Shown: positions 6,922 to 8,106 of the stretch, one piece after another | Position numbering within the stretch: position 1 is the stretch's first letter | Layout of the letters: each line of letters starts with the position of its first letter | Assembly (NCBI GenBank): GCA_009703165.1 | Contig: WLGP01000031.1 | Span: 1-8,106 of the forward strand | Direction: 5' to 3' | Length of the DNA: 8,106 bases | Source of the DNA: Actinomycetota bacterium | GTDB lineage: Bacteria > Actinomycetota > Actinomycetes > Nanopelagicales > Nanopelagicaceae | Made by a program: the position numbers and the translations under genes | Notes under the pieces: model-generated | Seen by the model: the letters and a program-made list of their open reading frames with translations, nothing else | Told to the model about the DNA's origin: nothing | The model's database searches: none

Positions 6922-6934
6922 GTAAGGCATAAGT
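6913..6934 (+). repeat. 11-bp exact tandem duplication across the lipoprotein gene stop
   Basis: AAGGCATAAGT occurs twice head to tail, at 6913-6923 and 6924-6934. The first copy contains the last codons and the TAA stop; the second lies in the untranslated spacer. It looks like a recent slippage or template-switch duplication. No function is evident. Confidence 0.85.
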
Positions 6935-6966
6935 TAATAAAAGGAAAACCAATTAATTAATGTTAC

Positions 6967-6991
6967 GTGCGCCGCTTACTTGGCGGCGCAC
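6967..6991 (+). other. GC-rich intercistronic stem-loop between the BMP lipoprotein and ABC ATPase genes
   Basis: GTGCGCCGC (6967-6975) pairs perfectly with GCGGCGCAC (6983-6991) around a seven-base loop. A possible extra T-G pair would shrink the loop to five. The stem is far more GC-rich than its AT-rich surroundings. No T-run follows, so a strong intrinsic terminator is unlikely. A partial attenuator, or a 3'-end protector that stabilises the upstream lipoprotein mRNA after processing, is more plausible. Such stem-loops after binding-protein genes are a known way to raise binding protein over transporter subunits. Confidence 0.75.
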
Positions 6992-7022
6992 TTCACACTT
7001 AAAGCAAAGAGAGAAGTCTGAA

Positions 7023-8106
7023 GTGGGAAACATTCTTGAAGTCACAGGAGTTGAAAAGAAATATCCCGGTGTAATTGCCAACCGTGATGTCTCACTCCTC
7101 GTACGTGAAGGTTCCATTCACGCCATCATCGGCGAGAACGGTGCCGGCAAGTCAACGCTTATGAAGACTCTCTACGGATTGATTCGCCCAGATGCGGGAT
7201 CTATCAAAGTCTTCGGTCAAGAAGTCTCACTGAAATCACCACAGGATGCGATCGCACTTGGAATCGGCATGGTTCACCAGCACTTCAAGTTAGCTGATAA
7301 CGCAACCGTTCTAGAGAATGTTATTTTGGGTGGCGAACCCTCACGATTTGGCTTTGTCATTAAATATGATGAAGCACGAAAGAAGTTATTAGAGATTGCC
7401 GAGACCTACCATCTCGATATCGATCCAGATGAGTCGCTATCAAATCTTGGCGTCGGCGAACGCCAGCGGGTTGAGATTGCAAAGGTCCTCTTCCGCGGAG
7501 CCAAGATTTTGATCCTCGATGAGCCAACTGCAGTTCTTGTTCCACAAGAAGTGACTGAGCTCTTTGAAAACTTGAGAGAGCTAGTGGATAAGGGTCTCAC
7601 CGTTCTCTTTATCTCACATAAGTTAGATGAGGTCCTCTCAATTGCAGATGACATCACCATCATGCGTCAGGGTACGACTGTTATTTCGAAGAAGCCTGGC
7701 GATACGAATAAGAAGGAGTTGGCCGAACTTATGGTCGGCGGCGAACTTCCTAAACCAATTGCAGGTATTCAAAACATTAGCGAGAAGAGCATCCTCTCGA
7801 TTAAGGATGCCTCTTACTCCCGCCAAGATGGACGCGAGATTCTTCATAGCCTTGATTTAGAGCTCCACGGTGGAGAGATTCTCGGATTAGCTGGCGTTGA
7901 AGGTAACGGTCAGAGTGAACTCATCGAATTGATTATGGGGCTTCTTACCCCATCTTCTGGATCAGTTGAAGTTCTAGGTCTAGATGCATCAAAGACTGCA
8001 ACAAAAGATATTCGTAATGCAGGAGTTGCCTATATTCCACAAGATCGCCAGCGCGATGGTCTGCTGATGTCGGCACCATTGTGGGAGAACAGAATTCTTG
8101 GCCATC
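7023..8106 (+). CDS. ABC transporter ATP-binding protein, two-domain sugar/nucleoside type, 3'-truncated by the window edge
   Basis: This is the ATPase of the importer served by the upstream BMP lipoprotein. It resembles the YufO/RbsA-type proteins, which are about 500 residues long with two nucleotide-binding domains; 361 complete codons are present and no stop is reached. In domain 1, Walker A is GENGAGKST (37-45), the Q-loop is MVHQHF (83-88), the signature region is LGVGERQRVEI (142-152), Walker B is ILILDEPT (162-169), and the switch His199 lies in FISHKL. Domain 2 begins near residue 255. Its Walker A position reads GVEGNGQSEL, where the catalytic Lys is replaced; degenerate Walker A sequences occur in the second domain of this family. 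GTG at 7023 gives the N-terminus MGNILEVTGVEKKYPG, expected for the family; its Shine-Dalgarno is weak (GAGAG about nine bases upstream). An in-frame ATG at 6960 is an alternative start. The permease genes presumably follow. Confidence 0.92.
   Translation, partial: MGNILEVTGVEKKYPGVIANRDVSLLVREGSIHAIIGENGAGKSTLMKTLYGLIRPDAGSIKVFGQEVSLKSPQDAIALGIGMVHQHFKLADNATVLENVILGGEPSRFGFVIKYDEARKKLLEIAETYHLDIDPDESLSNLGVGERQRVEIAKVLFRGAKILILDEPTAVLVPQEVTELFENLRELVDKGLTVLFISHKLDEVLSIADDITIMRQGTTVISKKPGDTNKKELAELMVGGELPKPIAGIQNISEKSILSIKDASYSRQDGREILHSLDLELHGGEILGLAGVEGNGQSELIELIMGLLTPSSGSVEVLGLDASKTATKDIRNAGVAYIPQDRQRDGLLMSAPLWENRILGH

Noticed and set aside
6960..6962. ATG at 6960 as the annotated start of the ABC ATPase
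   Set aside because: The extra 21 residues would be encoded by the stem-loop region and extend beyond the usual family N-terminus, and the nearest purine-rich stretch is about 14 bases away. GTG at 7023 is preferred, and the alternative is kept as a finding.
6967..6991. The stem-loop as a full intrinsic terminator ending the lipoprotein transcript
   Set aside because: No T-tract follows on either strand, and the next gene is the functional partner of the lipoprotein with no obvious promoter of its own.
7875..7935. Loss of the Walker A lysine in the second ATPase domain as a defect
   Set aside because: Two-domain sugar and nucleoside ABC ATPases commonly have one degenerate catalytic half, so this is a known family trait and not a sign of decay.

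Overview
The window looks like chromosomal DNA from a free-living actinobacterium with a moderate GC content (high forties by eye, not computed). Three things suggest this: nuoN followed directly by a long-chain polyprenyl diphosphate synthase gene, which is an actinobacterial-style arrangement; mixed ATG/GTG/TTG starts; and very short intergenic spaces. A streamlined freshwater lineage such as Nanopelagicales (acI) would fit, but that placement is inference and no marker gene was searched.

Layout. Positions 1-2344 (+): the 3' part of nuoN (complex I membrane subunit, cut by the left edge) runs by a one-base stop/start overlap into a polyprenyl diphosphate synthase, probably for the menaquinone side chain. 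The two genes pair a quinone-reducing proton pump with synthesis of its lipid electron carrier. Positions 2312-4680 (-): a compact run reading leftwards, ribokinase (rbsK), yajQ, then rarD. The rarD 3' end overlaps the synthase 3' end by 33 bp in convergent orientation. Positions 4681-4799: a 119-bp divergent control region with an imperfect dyad and candidate promoters facing both ways. Positions 4800-8106 (+): a LacI-family regulator, a highly codon-biased BMP-family substrate-binding lipoprotein, and the first two thirds of a two-domain sugar/nucleoside-type ABC ATPase, cut by the right edge. The permease genes would be expected just beyond the window.

Working model (inference). The right half is a nucleoside or ribose-containing-solute uptake unit. 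The BMP lipoprotein captures the solute outside the membrane, and the ABC ATPase (with permeases outside the window) drives import. The divergent ribokinase phosphorylates ribose released inside the cell. The LacI-family protein represses both sides from the shared spacer. A strong GC-rich stem-loop between the lipoprotein and ATPase genes, together with the lipoprotein's codon bias, suggests the binding protein is made in excess over the ATPase.

No RNA gene, CRISPR array, insertion sequence or phage feature was seen. All complete genes match known families. The novelty here lies in arrangement and small regulatory elements, not in an unknown protein system.
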